From Opitutus sp. GAS368 (GTDB lineage: Bacteria; Verrucomicrobiota; Verrucomicrobiia; Opitutales; Opitutaceae), in NCBI RefSeq assembly GCF_900104925.1, contig NZ_LT629735.1, forward strand, positions 1,520,291 through 1,584,290: DNA of 64,000 nt, in the 5' to 3' direction. Shown here one piece after another: positions 14,487 to 23,320 of this stretch. The notes below the pieces were generated by a model that did not search any database, was not told the origin of the DNA, and worked only from the letters and a program-made list of their open reading frames with translations. Position numbers and translations under genes: made by a program. How positions within the stretch are numbered: the stretch's first letter is position 1; each line of letters begins with the position of its first letter.

Positions 14487-17153
14487 TCAGTATTTGAAGC
14501 TCAGCTTGCCGTAGTAGAACGCGCCGTTGAAGCCGAAGGGCGAGATGCCGCTGTAGGGGAAGATGCCGACGTTGTCGGCCCCGTTGAAGGCCACCCCGTT
14601 GACGACCTTTGAGCGGATGTTCTGGTCGGGATAAACGTCGAACAGGTTGTTCGCGCCGATCGAAACGGTGATGTTCTTGCTGTAGTGGTAGGTCACATCC
14701 AGGTCGGTGAGCCACTTGGCGCCGAAGGTCTGGATGATCTGCTGGTTGGCGGTGGTGCCGCCGACCGCGCCCGGGACCGCCGGCGCGAACGAGACATCAT
14801 ACCCCGGCGTGAGCGCGTCGATCTGCGCCTGCGTGGCGCTGGCAAACTGCACCGCCGAGACCTCGCCATAGCGCACCTCGCGCGCCAGGATGGAGAACTT
14901 GCCGATTTCCCAGGTGGTCGAGAGGTTGAGGTTGTCGCGCGGCTGGCCCTTCTCGAGGCGGGTGGTCTCGGTCAGGTCAAACAGCGGCGTGGTGGTGATG
15001 GCCGCGAGGTTGGCCGGGGCCTGCTTGATCTTGTCGGCCTTCGTCGTGTTGTGGTTATAGCCGGCGGTGAACGTGAACTTGCCCGCGTCGGTCGTCTTCC
15101 ACGTGTAGCGTCCGCTGACGTCAAGGCCCTTGGTCGTGGTGTCGACCGCGTTGGTGAAGTAGCGGCCGCCGCCGATGCCCGTGATGCCCTGGGTGGCGAG
15201 CAGCGCGATGACGGAGGCGCCGGTGAAGTTCGAGGACAGCACGATGCGGTCCTTGATCTTGATGTCGTAGTAATCGATGGAGGCCGAGAACCCGGTCTTG
15301 GTGTTCCAGGTGCCACCGAAACTGTAGTTGGTCGACTTCTCCGGGGTGAGCGGTTTGGCGCCCAGCGCGACGGCGGCCGGATTGCTGACCGGGAAGGTCA
15401 GGATGTCGAAGGGCACGCCGCCGATGAAGTTGGTGGCGGTGGAACTGAACCACTCCTGCGCGAGGTGCGGGGCCCGGAAGCCCGTGCTCACGGAGCCGCG
15501 CAGGGCCAGCGTGTCGGTGACCTCGACCCGGGTGGCGAGCTTCACGGTGCTGTTGTTGCCGAAGTCGCTGTAGTCCTCGAAGCGGCCGGCCAGGTCGACC
15601 AGCCACTTGTCGGTCAGGTTCTGCTCGAAGTCGAGGTAGACGGCCTTGGAGTTGCGGGTGTGGGCGCCGGCGTCGGTGGGCTTGAAGCCCGGGAACACCT
15701 GCGCGCCGACCGCACCGAGGTTGCCGTTGGACGGGCCGCCGATGATGGTCATGCCGCCGTTGATGTAGGAGTTGGGCTCGCCGGCGGTGATGGTGTATTT
15801 CTCGGCGCGGAACTCCGCGCCGGTGGCGAGCTTCAGCGGGGTGGCCAGGCCGGCGTTGAACGAGTTGGTCAGGTCGAGGTTGGTGGTCGACTGGTCGAAC
15901 TTCAGCCGGCCGTCGTAGAAGGCGGTCGGGCTGGCGTTGCCGAGCGTGACATTTTCCGAGTTCGACGTGCGGTAATCCAGGATGTTGGTGCCATAGGTGG
16001 TGCTGAGGTCGTAGTTCCAGTCGGTGGCCTTGCCCTTGACGCCGCCGCCGAAGGAGTAGTCCTTGACCACGGTATCAATGAAGGGAAGGAAACCGTCGGG
16101 CCAGATGGCGCGGATGGTGCGGTCGTCACCGGAACGGCGGAAGAACCCGGCGCCATTGGCGTGGCGGTCGCTGGCGCCGCCGAAGAAATAGAGGTCCATG
16201 CCGTCGGCCAGCGGGTAGTCGCCGTTGAACCAGATGCCCTTGTCCTTGGTCTTCGGGTCGCCGAAGCGGTGGTCGATGCGGTTGACGGTCGCCTCGCGGG
16301 GATCGAGCGTGCCGTTCGACGGGCTGAGGCCGGTGCCCGAGCCGTAGTTGCCGGAGGGCAGCACGGGGAGTCCCGTCGTGGTGCTGATGCCGAAATACTG
16401 CTGGCGCGTATCCGGCTGGATCCGGTTGGTGGCGCCATGGTCGCGCAGGTAGAGGCTGACGAAGAGCGAGCCCTTGTCCCCGAGCGCGGTGCCGGCAAAG
16501 GCATCGAGCTTGTAGTCCGCGCCGTCGCCCACCTTGGTCTTGCCGTAGCCGAGGTTCAGGCCCCAGCCGGCGTCCTTGCGGAGGATGACGTTGATGACGC
16601 CGGCGATGGCATCCGAGCCGTATTGGGCGGAGGCCCCGTCACGCAGCACCTCGATGCGCTCGATCATGGACGCCGGGATGGCGTTGAAATCCGTCGAGAC
16701 CGAGCCGCGGCCGATGGAGCCGTTGAGGTTGACGAGCGCGCTGGTGTGGCGGCGCTTGCCGTTGATCAGCACGAGCGTCTGGTCGGGGGCGAGGCCGCGC
16801 AGCGTGGCGGGCCGGATGTGGTCCGTGCCGTCGGTGAGGGACGGACGCGGGAAGTTGAACGAGGGGATGTTGGCCTGCAGCATCTGGCTGGTCTCGTTGT
16901 AGCCGCCCTGCTTCATCTCGGTGCCGCTGATCACGTCGATCGGCACCGGCGACTGGGTCACCGTGCGGTCGTTGAAGCGGGAACCCGTGGCGACGAATTT
17001 CTCCAGCTGGACGACTTCGTCCTTGGGGGCGGCGGCGGTCGTCTGGCCGAAAGCGGCCGTGGCCGTGGCTAACAAGGCGAGAGACGCGAAAACGCGCATC
17101 CGCCGCGGGCCGGCTCGGTGAGCGGCCCGGGAATCAGACATCTTGGTATTCAT
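14487..17153 (-). CDS. TonB-dependent outer membrane receptor
   Basis: An 888-residue protein with a long N-terminus and signal peptide (MRVFASLALLATATAAFGQ follows an 18-residue extension, so an internal start at about 17099 is possible). The plug domain shows the VTQSPVPIDVISGTEMKQGG segment and VLRDGASAQYGSDAIAGVIN, which is highly conserved. A long beta-barrel follows and ends in GKLSFKY with a terminal aromatic residue. It imports a siderophore, vitamin or carbohydrate with TonB energy; the substrate cannot be named. It is divergent from ggt, and an own terminator follows. Confidence 0.95.
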   Translation of the reverse strand: MNTKMSDSRAAHRAGPRRMRVFASLALLATATAAFGQTTAAAPKDEVVQLEKFVATGSRFNDRTVTQSPVPIDVISGTEMKQGGYNETSQMLQANIPSFNFPRPSLTDGTDHIRPATLRGLAPDQTLVLINGKRRHTSALVNLNGSIGRGSVSTDFNAIPASMIERIEVLRDGASAQYGSDAIAGVINVILRKDAGWGLNLGYGKTKVGDGADYKLDAFAGTALGDKGSLFVSLYLRDHGATNRIQPDTRQQYFGISTTTGLPVLPSGNYGSGTGLSPSNGTLDPREATVNRIDHRFGDPKTKDKGIWFNGDYPLADGMDLYFFGGASDRHANGAGFFRRSGDDRTIRAIWPDGFLPFIDTVVKDYSFGGGVKGKATDWNYDLSTTYGTNILDYRTSNSENVTLGNASPTAFYDGRLKFDQSTTNLDLTNSFNAGLATPLKLATGAEFRAEKYTITAGEPNSYINGGMTIIGGPSNGNLGAVGAQVFPGFKPTDAGAHTRNSKAVYLDFEQNLTDKWLVDLAGRFEDYSDFGNNSTVKLATRVEVTDTLALRGSVSTGFRAPHLAQEWFSSTATNFIGGVPFDILTFPVSNPAAVALGAKPLTPEKSTNYSFGGTWNTKTGFSASIDYYDIKIKDRIVLSSNFTGASVIALLATQGITGIGGGRYFTNAVDTTTKGLDVSGRYTWKTTDAGKFTFTAGYNHNTTKADKIKQAPANLAAITTTPLFDLTETTRLEKGQPRDNLNLSTTWEIGKFSILAREVRYGEVSAVQFASATQAQIDALTPGYDVSFAPAVPGAVGGTTANQQIIQTFGAKWLTDLDVTYHYSKNITVSIGANNLFDVYPDQNIRSKVVNGVAFNGADNVGIFPYSGISPFGFNGAFYYGKLSFKY

Positions 17154-17310
17154 ACGGTGTTAAGGAAGAACGCTCAGCCTGCTTACAGGCCGGTTAGGTG
17201 GTCGGTTATTCAATAGCCAACCCTCCGTCCGAAACAAGTGATATCATCCGGCGGGGCCGGTCGCGGCGTTTGTGACTTGAGCCGGCCCGGAGCCGCGGGA
17301 TGATGCGCGC

Positions 17311-19116
17311 ATGAGATTTACCCCGCGTTTTGTCGTCCCCCCGGTGATCACCGCGCTGGTGCTGGCCGCGCCCCTCACGGCGTTCGCGCAGCGCATGGCG
17401 GTCGAGGCCGAGCACGGCATGGTCGTGTCGGCGCACGAACTCGCCGCCCAGGTCGGCGCCGATGTGCTGCAGCGGGGTGGCAACGCCGTGGATGCGGCGG
17501 TGGCGACCGGTTTCGCGCTCGGCGTCGTTTATCCCTGGGCCGGGCCGCTCGGCGGCGGCGGCTTCATGATGATCCACCTGGCCGACGGCCGGGACATCGC
17601 GATCGACTATCGCGAACGCGCGCCGGCCGCCGCCTCGCGCGACATGTATCTCGGCCCCGACGGCAACGTGCTCAAGGGCCCCGGCTCGTCCACCTTCGGC
17701 TGGCGCGCGAGCGGCGTGCCCGGCGACGTCGCCGGCTGGGCGCTCGCCCTCGAGAAATACGGCTCCCACAAACTCACGTGGGCCGAGCTCATCGAGCCGG
17801 CGCGCCGCCTGGCCGCGGACGGCCACCGCCTCACGCAATTCACGGCGGCGCGCTTCCGCGGCCAGGCCGAGAAGCTCGGCGCGTTTCCCGATTCCAAGAA
17901 GATCTTCCTCAACGGCGGCGCGCTCTGGCGCGCCGGCGATCTCTGGCGCCAGCCCGAGCTGGCCGCGACGCTCGCGCGGCTGCAGCAGAACGGCCCCCGC
18001 GAGTTCTACGAAGGGGAGACGGCGCGCCTGATCGCCGACGCCATGGCGCGGAACGGCGGCACCATCAGCCTCGCCGACCTGAAGAATTACACGGCGGTCG
18101 AGCGGGTGCCGCTGCGCACGACCTACCGCGGCTACGAGATCGTCACGATGCCGCCGCCCAGCTCGAGCGGCATCGCGCTCCTGCAGATGTTCGCCATGAT
18201 CGAACCCTTCGACGTCGCGGCGCTCGGGCCGAATTCCGCCGCGAAATACCACCTCTTCATCGAGGCCATGCGCCGCGCCTACCGCGACCGCGCGGAATAC
18301 CTCGGCGATCCGGATTTCGTCAAGGTGCCGGTCGCCGGCCTGCTGGATCGCGGCTATATCGCCGGGCTGATGAAAAATTTCGACCCCAACAAGGCCACGC
18401 CCTCGGCCGGACTGGCCCCGGGCAATCCGGCCGGTTGGGAACCGCCGAAGGTCGCCATGCTCCAGGCGCGACGCGCCGAATTGGCCGCCGAGTCCACCGA
18501 GACCACGCACTTCTCGATCGTCGATGCCGACGGCAACGCGGTCGCCAACACCTTCACGCTCAACGGCGGCTTTGGTTCCGGCGTGACGATCCCGGGCACG
18601 GGCGTGCTCATGAACAACGAAATGGATGACTTCACCTCGAAGCCCGGCACGCCAAACCAGTTCCGCCTGATCCAGGGCGAGGCCAATGCCATCGCGCCGG
18701 GCAAGCACCCGCTCTCGTCCATGGCGCCCACCTTCGTGTTCAAGGACAAAAAGATCTTCCTCGTCACCGGCGCGCCCGGCGGCTCGACGATCATCAACGC
18801 GGTTTTCCAGGTGATCACCAATGTCATCGATTTCGACCTGCCGGTCTCGCTCGCCGTCGAAGCGCCGCGCATCCATCACCAGTGGATGCCCGATGTCGTG
18901 AACTACGATCCCTACGGGCTCAGCACCGACACCATGGAGGCGCTGCGCGCAAAGGGGCACCAGCTCGAGCAGCGCAACTTTTTCGGCGCCCAGCGCGTGC
19001 CCGTCATCGAGCGCTACCCGAACGACACGATGACCATCATGGTCGATCCGGCCACCCACCTCCGGCTCGGCGCCGCGGACTCGCGCAAGCCCGACAGCAA
19101 GGCGGTCGGCTACTGA
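17311..19116 (+). CDS. ggt: Gamma-glutamyltransferase / glutathione hydrolase
   Basis: A 601-residue protein with a signal sequence (VITALVLAAPLTAFAQ). The N-terminal substrate loop has GGGGFMMIH and YRERAPAAASRDMY. The maturation site is ESTETTHFSIVD, with the catalytic threonine at about residue 398 exposed after autocleavage into large and small subunits. GGT hydrolyses or transfers the gamma-glutamyl group of glutathione in the periplasm. Transcribed away from the TonB receptor; convergent with the ADOP permease. Confidence 0.94.
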   Translation: MRFTPRFVVPPVITALVLAAPLTAFAQRMAVEAEHGMVVSAHELAAQVGADVLQRGGNAVDAAVATGFALGVVYPWAGPLGGGGFMMIHLADGRDIAIDYRERAPAAASRDMYLGPDGNVLKGPGSSTFGWRASGVPGDVAGWALALEKYGSHKLTWAELIEPARRLAADGHRLTQFTAARFRGQAEKLGAFPDSKKIFLNGGALWRAGDLWRQPELAATLARLQQNGPREFYEGETARLIADAMARNGGTISLADLKNYTAVERVPLRTTYRGYEIVTMPPPSSSGIALLQMFAMIEPFDVAALGPNSAAKYHLFIEAMRRAYRDRAEYLGDPDFVKVPVAGLLDRGYIAGLMKNFDPNKATPSAGLAPGNPAGWEPPKVAMLQARRAELAAESTETTHFSIVDADGNAVANTFTLNGGFGSGVTIPGTGVLMNNEMDDFTSKPGTPNQFRLIQGEANAIAPGKHPLSSMAPTFVFKDKKIFLVTGAPGGSTIINAVFQVITNVIDFDLPVSLAVEAPRIHHQWMPDVVNYDPYGLSTDTMEALRAKGHQLEQRNFFGAQRVPVIERYPNDTMTIMVDPATHLRLGAADSRKPDSKAVGY

Positions 19117-19121
19117 CCGCC

Positions 19122-21548
19122 TCACTCGCCACGCAGCGCCTCGACCGGGTTGACCCGCAGCGCGCGGAGCGCCGGCATGAGCAGCGCCAGCGCGCCGGCC
19201 AGCCCGAGGGAGAGCAACGTGGTGCCGAACGTCACGGGATCGCGCGGGCTCACGCCGTAGAGGAACGTGGCGAGCAGCTGGCCGGCGAAGAACGCGGCGC
19301 CAAGGCCGAGACCGAGACCGAGGCCCAGTTGCCAGCCACCCTGGCGGCAGACCAGCGCGAGGATGTCACCCGGGGTCGCCCCGAGCGCCACGCGCACCCC
19401 GATCTCCTGCGTGCGCTGGCTGACCGCGTAGCTCATCACGCCATAGAGGCCGATGCCCGCGAGACCGTAGGCCACGGCGCCGAACACCCCGAAGAGCCAG
19501 GCGATGATTTTTTTCGAGGCCGCCGCCTCGGCCAGCATCTGGTCCATCGTCTGGGCGAAATAGACCGGCAGGTCGTCGCGCACCTCCCGCACGGTGCGGC
19601 GCAGGACGGGAGCCAGCAGCGCGGCGTCCCCGCGGCGCGCGCGGGCGAACACGCTCATGCGGTCGAGCTCGGCGTTGGCCGTCTGCTGGTAGGAAACGTA
19701 GGCCTGCGGCGTCACCTCGTTGTCGAAGCGCCCCTGCATGACCTGGCGGGCCACGCCCACCACCGTGATCCACTCCGGCTTCTCGCCGGGTTTTCCGCCG
19801 CCCCGGCGGAACCGCTGGCCGAGCGGGCTGCGACCGGGCCAGTATTTCTCGGCAAAATTCGTGCTGATGACCGCCACGGCCGGCGCTTCGGCCGCGTCCG
19901 CCTCGGTGAGATTGCGGCCCTGCAGGATCGGGATGCCCAGCGTCGGCAGATAGCCGGGGGACGCCGCCTTGACCGTCGCCACGGGCCCGCGCGTGCCGGC
20001 GGGCTCCGGCGCCCGGCCGTCGATGACCACCGGTTCATTGCCCCCGTAGGTCGGCTGCGAATCCACCAGGCCGGCGCTGGCGATTTCCGGGGCGGCCTGG
20101 AGCCGCGCGGCGAGCTGCTTGAAGAACGCCCGCTGTTGCGCGGCGCCCTTCGACTCCCGGTCGAGGAGCGCGACCCGGCCGTGGTAGATGCCGGCGGTGT
20201 CGAAGCCGAGCGGCGCGCTCTGCATTTTTACGACGGTGCGCACCATCAGGCCCGAGAGGACGAGCAGCAGGCAGGACATGGCGATCTCACCGATGACCAG
20301 CAGGCGCGTGAACCGGCCCAGTCCGCCCGCCGTCGAGCCGCGCCCCCCGTCCTTCAGCACCGAGTTCAGGTCCGTGCGCGAAGCGCGCAGCGCCGGGTAG
20401 AGGCCCGCGAGCAGGCAGGTCGCGGTCGTGATGCCGGCGGCGTAGAGCAGCGCGGTGCCGTCGAGTTCAAAGACCATCCAGTAGGGTGGCTTGAGGTCGG
20501 AGATGTTGTTGCGGAAGAGCACGACGCCGGCGTAGGCCAGCACCAGGCCGACCAGGGCCCCGAGCCCGGTCAGAACCGCCGTCTCGGTCAGCAGCAGGCG
20601 CACGACGCGGCCGCGGCCGGCGCCCAGCGCGGCCCGGACGGCCAGCTCCTTTTCCCGGGCGGCCGCGCGGGCGAGGAGCAGGTTGGCGACATTGGCGCAG
20701 GCGATGAGCAGCACGAAAAACACCGCCCCAAGCATGACGCCGAGCAGCAGGCGGGTCTCCTGGTCCACGAAAACCTCGCGCAGCGTCTGCACGTGGTAGC
20801 CGACGCCCTTCGTCTCCACGGGATGCCCGGCCGCGAAGCGCTGCCCGATGGCCGCGAACTCCGCCTGGGCCTGCGCCACGGAGACCCCGGGTTTGAGCCG
20901 GCCGAAGACGGACAGCTGACGGTTGTCGCGCTGGTCCTCACGAAACATGTCCCGCACCGGATGGAAGGCGTCGGCGTTTTCCGGAAAGCGGAACGCGGCC
21001 GGGGCGACGCCAATGACGGTGGCGGACTCGCCGTTGAGTTTCACCTGCCGGCCAAGGATGGCGGGGTCGGCCTTGAAGCGGTTCTCCCAGAGCGCATGGC
21101 CAAGCACGATGGTGGCGGGCGCGCCCGGATTGTCCTCCGCGGCATTGAACCAGCGGCCGAGCTCGATGGGCGCATGCAGGGTCGCCAGGCCCGCGGCCGT
21201 GATCGCCGTGCCCTCGACACGTTCGGGGTCGCCGCCGGCACTGCTGAGGGTGGTCGTGCGATCCTGATAAACGGCGTAATCGATGCAGGATTGCTGCTGC
21301 GCGCGCAGGTCGGTGAATTCGCCCCATGACAGGCCCCCGCGGTCGTCGGGGTTGCCCGAGGTGGTGGTGTAGATGGAGATGAGCCGGTCCTGCTCCGGGA
21401 ACGGCAGTCCGCGCAGGGCGATGCCCTCGACGATGCTGAACATCGCGGTGTTCACGCCGATGCCGAGCGCCAGCGTGCTGATGGCGATCAAGGCAAAGGC
21501 CGGACTCTTGGTGAGAGTCCGCAGGGAAAGGCGGAGGTCGGACAGCAT
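19122..21548 (-). CDS. ABC transporter permease, ADOP family (MacB/FtsX-like)
   Basis: An 808-residue protein made of two FtsX-type halves. Each half has a leading helix, a large periplasmic MacB-like domain and a helix cluster (LIACANVANLLLARAAAREKE and YGVMSYAVSQRTQEIGVR). These are the hallmarks of ADOP permeases of Acidobacteria and Verrucomicrobiota. No ATPase gene is adjacent, so the partner must be encoded elsewhere. Probable role is mechanotransmission or export rather than classic transport. Substrate unknown. Confidence 0.92.
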   Translation of the reverse strand: MLSDLRLSLRTLTKSPAFALIAISTLALGIGVNTAMFSIVEGIALRGLPFPEQDRLISIYTTTSGNPDDRGGLSWGEFTDLRAQQQSCIDYAVYQDRTTTLSSAGGDPERVEGTAITAAGLATLHAPIELGRWFNAAEDNPGAPATIVLGHALWENRFKADPAILGRQVKLNGESATVIGVAPAAFRFPENADAFHPVRDMFREDQRDNRQLSVFGRLKPGVSVAQAQAEFAAIGQRFAAGHPVETKGVGYHVQTLREVFVDQETRLLLGVMLGAVFFVLLIACANVANLLLARAAAREKELAVRAALGAGRGRVVRLLLTETAVLTGLGALVGLVLAYAGVVLFRNNISDLKPPYWMVFELDGTALLYAAGITTATCLLAGLYPALRASRTDLNSVLKDGGRGSTAGGLGRFTRLLVIGEIAMSCLLLVLSGLMVRTVVKMQSAPLGFDTAGIYHGRVALLDRESKGAAQQRAFFKQLAARLQAAPEIASAGLVDSQPTYGGNEPVVIDGRAPEPAGTRGPVATVKAASPGYLPTLGIPILQGRNLTEADAAEAPAVAVISTNFAEKYWPGRSPLGQRFRRGGGKPGEKPEWITVVGVARQVMQGRFDNEVTPQAYVSYQQTANAELDRMSVFARARRGDAALLAPVLRRTVREVRDDLPVYFAQTMDQMLAEAAASKKIIAWLFGVFGAVAYGLAGIGLYGVMSYAVSQRTQEIGVRVALGATPGDILALVCRQGGWQLGLGLGLGLGAAFFAGQLLATFLYGVSPRDPVTFGTTLLSLGLAGALALLMPALRALRVNPVEALRGE

Positions 21549-21607
21549 GGTGTGGGGGAGTTGCCCCTTGAAACACCCCGCCCCACCCCGAAGTTGCAGC
21601 TAGTTTC

Positions 21608-22069
21608 TCAGAGCGGCGACAAGCCGACGATCAACCCGATCACCCCACCGTAAGCCACGTGGCCGGCCATGTGACTGAGGCCGACGAGCAGGTCGGTCTC
21701 CTTGAACTCCTCCAGCGGGTGCTGGTCCGCCACCACCCACACCAGCATCAGGCTGACGATCAGGCCGTGCAGCGCGCCGACCCCCAGCCCGAGCATGAGT
21801 GAAATGGGCATGTGCGTGTAGCCGAGCGTCACCATCAGCAGGGTGTAAACCAGCCCGAACCCGATCGCCGCCGTCACGTGTACGATCAGCCCGACCCGGT
21901 AGGCGTTGTCGCGGGACTTGGTGATGAGGCTGCCGAGGGCGAGGATCATGTCGCCTTTGACGTGGCCGCCGTGCGCGATGAGCCGCATGGCGAGCTGCAT
22001 CGCGAGGCCGCCGCTCACGCCCGCGACCAGCGCGGTGCAAAGATACTTCACGAGGAACATTGCGGTCAT
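21608..22069 (-). CDS. Small integral membrane protein of unknown function
   Basis: A 153-residue protein with about four hydrophobic helices (LVAGVSGGLAMQLAMRL, GFGLVYTLLMVTLGY, ALHGLIVSLMLVWVV and GGVIGLIVGLSPL) and His residues near helix ends. No family function is recognised. It ends 59 bases upstream of the ADOP start on the same strand, so co-transcription is possible. Confidence 0.72.
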   Translation of the reverse strand: MTAMFLVKYLCTALVAGVSGGLAMQLAMRLIAHGGHVKGDMILALGSLITKSRDNAYRVGLIVHVTAAIGFGLVYTLLMVTLGYTHMPISLMLGLGVGALHGLIVSLMLVWVVADQHPLEEFKETDLLVGLSHMAGHVAYGGVIGLIVGLSPL

Positions 22070-22181
22070 GGCTGACTCCGGGGTTGGGATTGCACGGCCG
22101 GCAGCACGTCGGTCGCTGCCCGCACCATACCGCCCGGGCCGCGGAATTCCATCCCGGAATGCGGTGCACTGTCTTTGGTGG

Positions 22182-22427
22182 AACCTGCGCTCCGCGCAGG
22201 TTTAGCCCGCGCGGAGCGCGGGGCTAAACCTATCCGCAGTAAAGATCCCCGGGGCAAGCCCCGGGGGCATTGATCGAACCACCCGCGGGCGGGGTCGCCC
22301 GCTCTCCAGTAATTCGTTCTGGAGCCACGGCGACCTCGCCGTGGAATCTCAAGACCAAGCCGGAGCAAGCTCCGGGAGATTGAACCCAAAGGGAATAAAA
22401 TCTGGCCTCGCGGCGGCCGGGCCGCGA
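22182..22427. repeat. Cluster of seven short hairpins
   Basis: The gap 22070-22441 contains consecutive stems: 22182-22203 (AACCTGCG arms), 22201-22229 (TTTAGCCC arms), 22247-22267 (CCCCGGGGC arms), 22285-22302, 22326-22343 (CACGGCGA arms), 22360-22375 (CCGGAGC arms) and 22409-22427. The minus strand reads through as an open frame, but its Arg/Gly/Pro-rich translation follows the palindromes and shows no family features. I consider it non-coding. Confidence 0.75.
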
Positions 22428-22441
22428 AATTGACTCCGTCC

Positions 22442-22816
22442 ATGAATCCCTCCGCGCTGCTTGCGCCGCTTTTCCTCGCCTTCGAGCTCTGGCAGCTCGT
22501 GGTCAGCGAGCGCTACCTCGGCATCAAGCAGATCCGGGTCAACGCCGACCCGCGCGAGCTGCCGATGGCCGGCTGGATGGCCGCCACCTGGGCCGGCGGG
22601 TTGCTCTTCTACTATGCCTGGATGCTCACGCTGCTGCTGCACCCGGTCGGCCGCGCCCAAGGCGTCGTGCTGATCTTGGTGACGGGCGCCGGCTATCTCA
22701 TCCGCAGCACCTGCGGTCTCAAGTGGGTGCTGGTCGTGCTGACCTTCGAGGGCTCGATCCGCATCGGCATGCTCGTCTCGTTCCTGGCCCAGTCCTGGCG
22801 CCAGCTGATGGCGTGA
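22442..22816 (+). CDS. Small membrane protein of unknown function
   Basis: A 124-residue protein starting MNPSALLAPLFLAFELWQLV with three to four hydrophobic segments and a conserved-looking YLGIKQIRV stretch. An in-frame TTG twelve bases upstream is less likely to be the start. Isolated between the hairpin cluster and another repeat. No function assigned. Confidence 0.68.
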   Translation: MNPSALLAPLFLAFELWQLVVSERYLGIKQIRVNADPRELPMAGWMAATWAGGLLFYYAWMLTLLLHPVGRAQGVVLILVTGAGYLIRSTCGLKWVLVVLTFEGSIRIGMLVSFLAQSWRQLMA

Positions 22817-22916
22817 GGCAGGGCAGCGGGCTCCGCCTTGTCCGTCGTAGCGCTGGCGAAGCCGGATCCGCGCCACGGCGGCGGGCAGCCTTCGCCAAGC
22901 CTATGGCCGGCCAAGA

Positions 22917-22934
22917 GGGACTCGCCGCCCTACC
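22917..22934. repeat. Repeat arm identical to that at 3315-3332
   Basis: The minus strand reads GGTAGGGCGGCGAGTCCC, an exact 18-bp match to the arm at 3315-3332. The TAG within it is the stop codon of the minus-strand gene ending at 22930. A diverged hairpin (GCTGGCGAAGCC / CTTCGCCAAGC) precedes it from about 22840. Confidence 0.7.
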
Positions 22935-23193
22935 GGCGCGCCGGGGCGTCGCCCGGGTGCGACTGGCCGAAAAACTCCTGCGCCGCGGCGAGCAACTGGC
23001 CGTATTGGCCGTAGTCCCCGGCCCAGGAGTTCGGCACGCACACCCGCTTGATGACGCCCCGCCCGAGCTTGTCCGGCGCCTCGTGGTCCGGCGTCAGTTC
23101 CACCGTGAACTTCGGATTGCCGGTGTGCACCACGTAGTGACACTCCAGCCCGCGGCGCTCCCGGTCGATCCGCACGAAGTGGGAAAAGTTCAT
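22930..23193 (-). CDS. Conserved hypothetical protein (87 residues)
   Basis: A small soluble protein, starting MNFSHFVRIDRERRGLECHY and containing the VVHTGNPKFTVEL and VPNSWAGDYGQYGQLLAAAQ segments. The start was placed at this ATG because the upstream part of the frame overlaps the promoter of the divergent gene at 23321 and reads as basic, low-complexity sequence. Function not recognised. The stop lies inside a repeat arm. Confidence 0.6.
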   Translation of the reverse strand: MNFSHFVRIDRERRGLECHYVVHTGNPKFTVELTPDHEAPDKLGRGVIKRVCVPNSWAGDYGQYGQLLAAAQEFFGQSHPGDAPARR

Positions 23194-23320
23194 CGGCTGT
23201 GCCGGCAGTCTGCCCGGCTCCGCCGGCTGCTCAAGGTTCTTTTCCGGCGGCGCCGCCACTGCGTTTAGCCTTGAGAAACCGCCCGCGCCCCGTGAAAAGA
23301 AGCGTGCGCGCGACTCGCCT

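Noticed and set aside
17206-19125. Long minus-strand frame opposite ggt
   Set aside because: The GGT protein on the plus strand has all family motifs; the opposite frame is a codon-bias shadow common in GC-rich DNA.
22066-22443. Minus-strand frame through the hairpin cluster
   Set aside because: Its sequence is a read-through of palindromes, with Arg/Gly/Pro bias and no family match visible.
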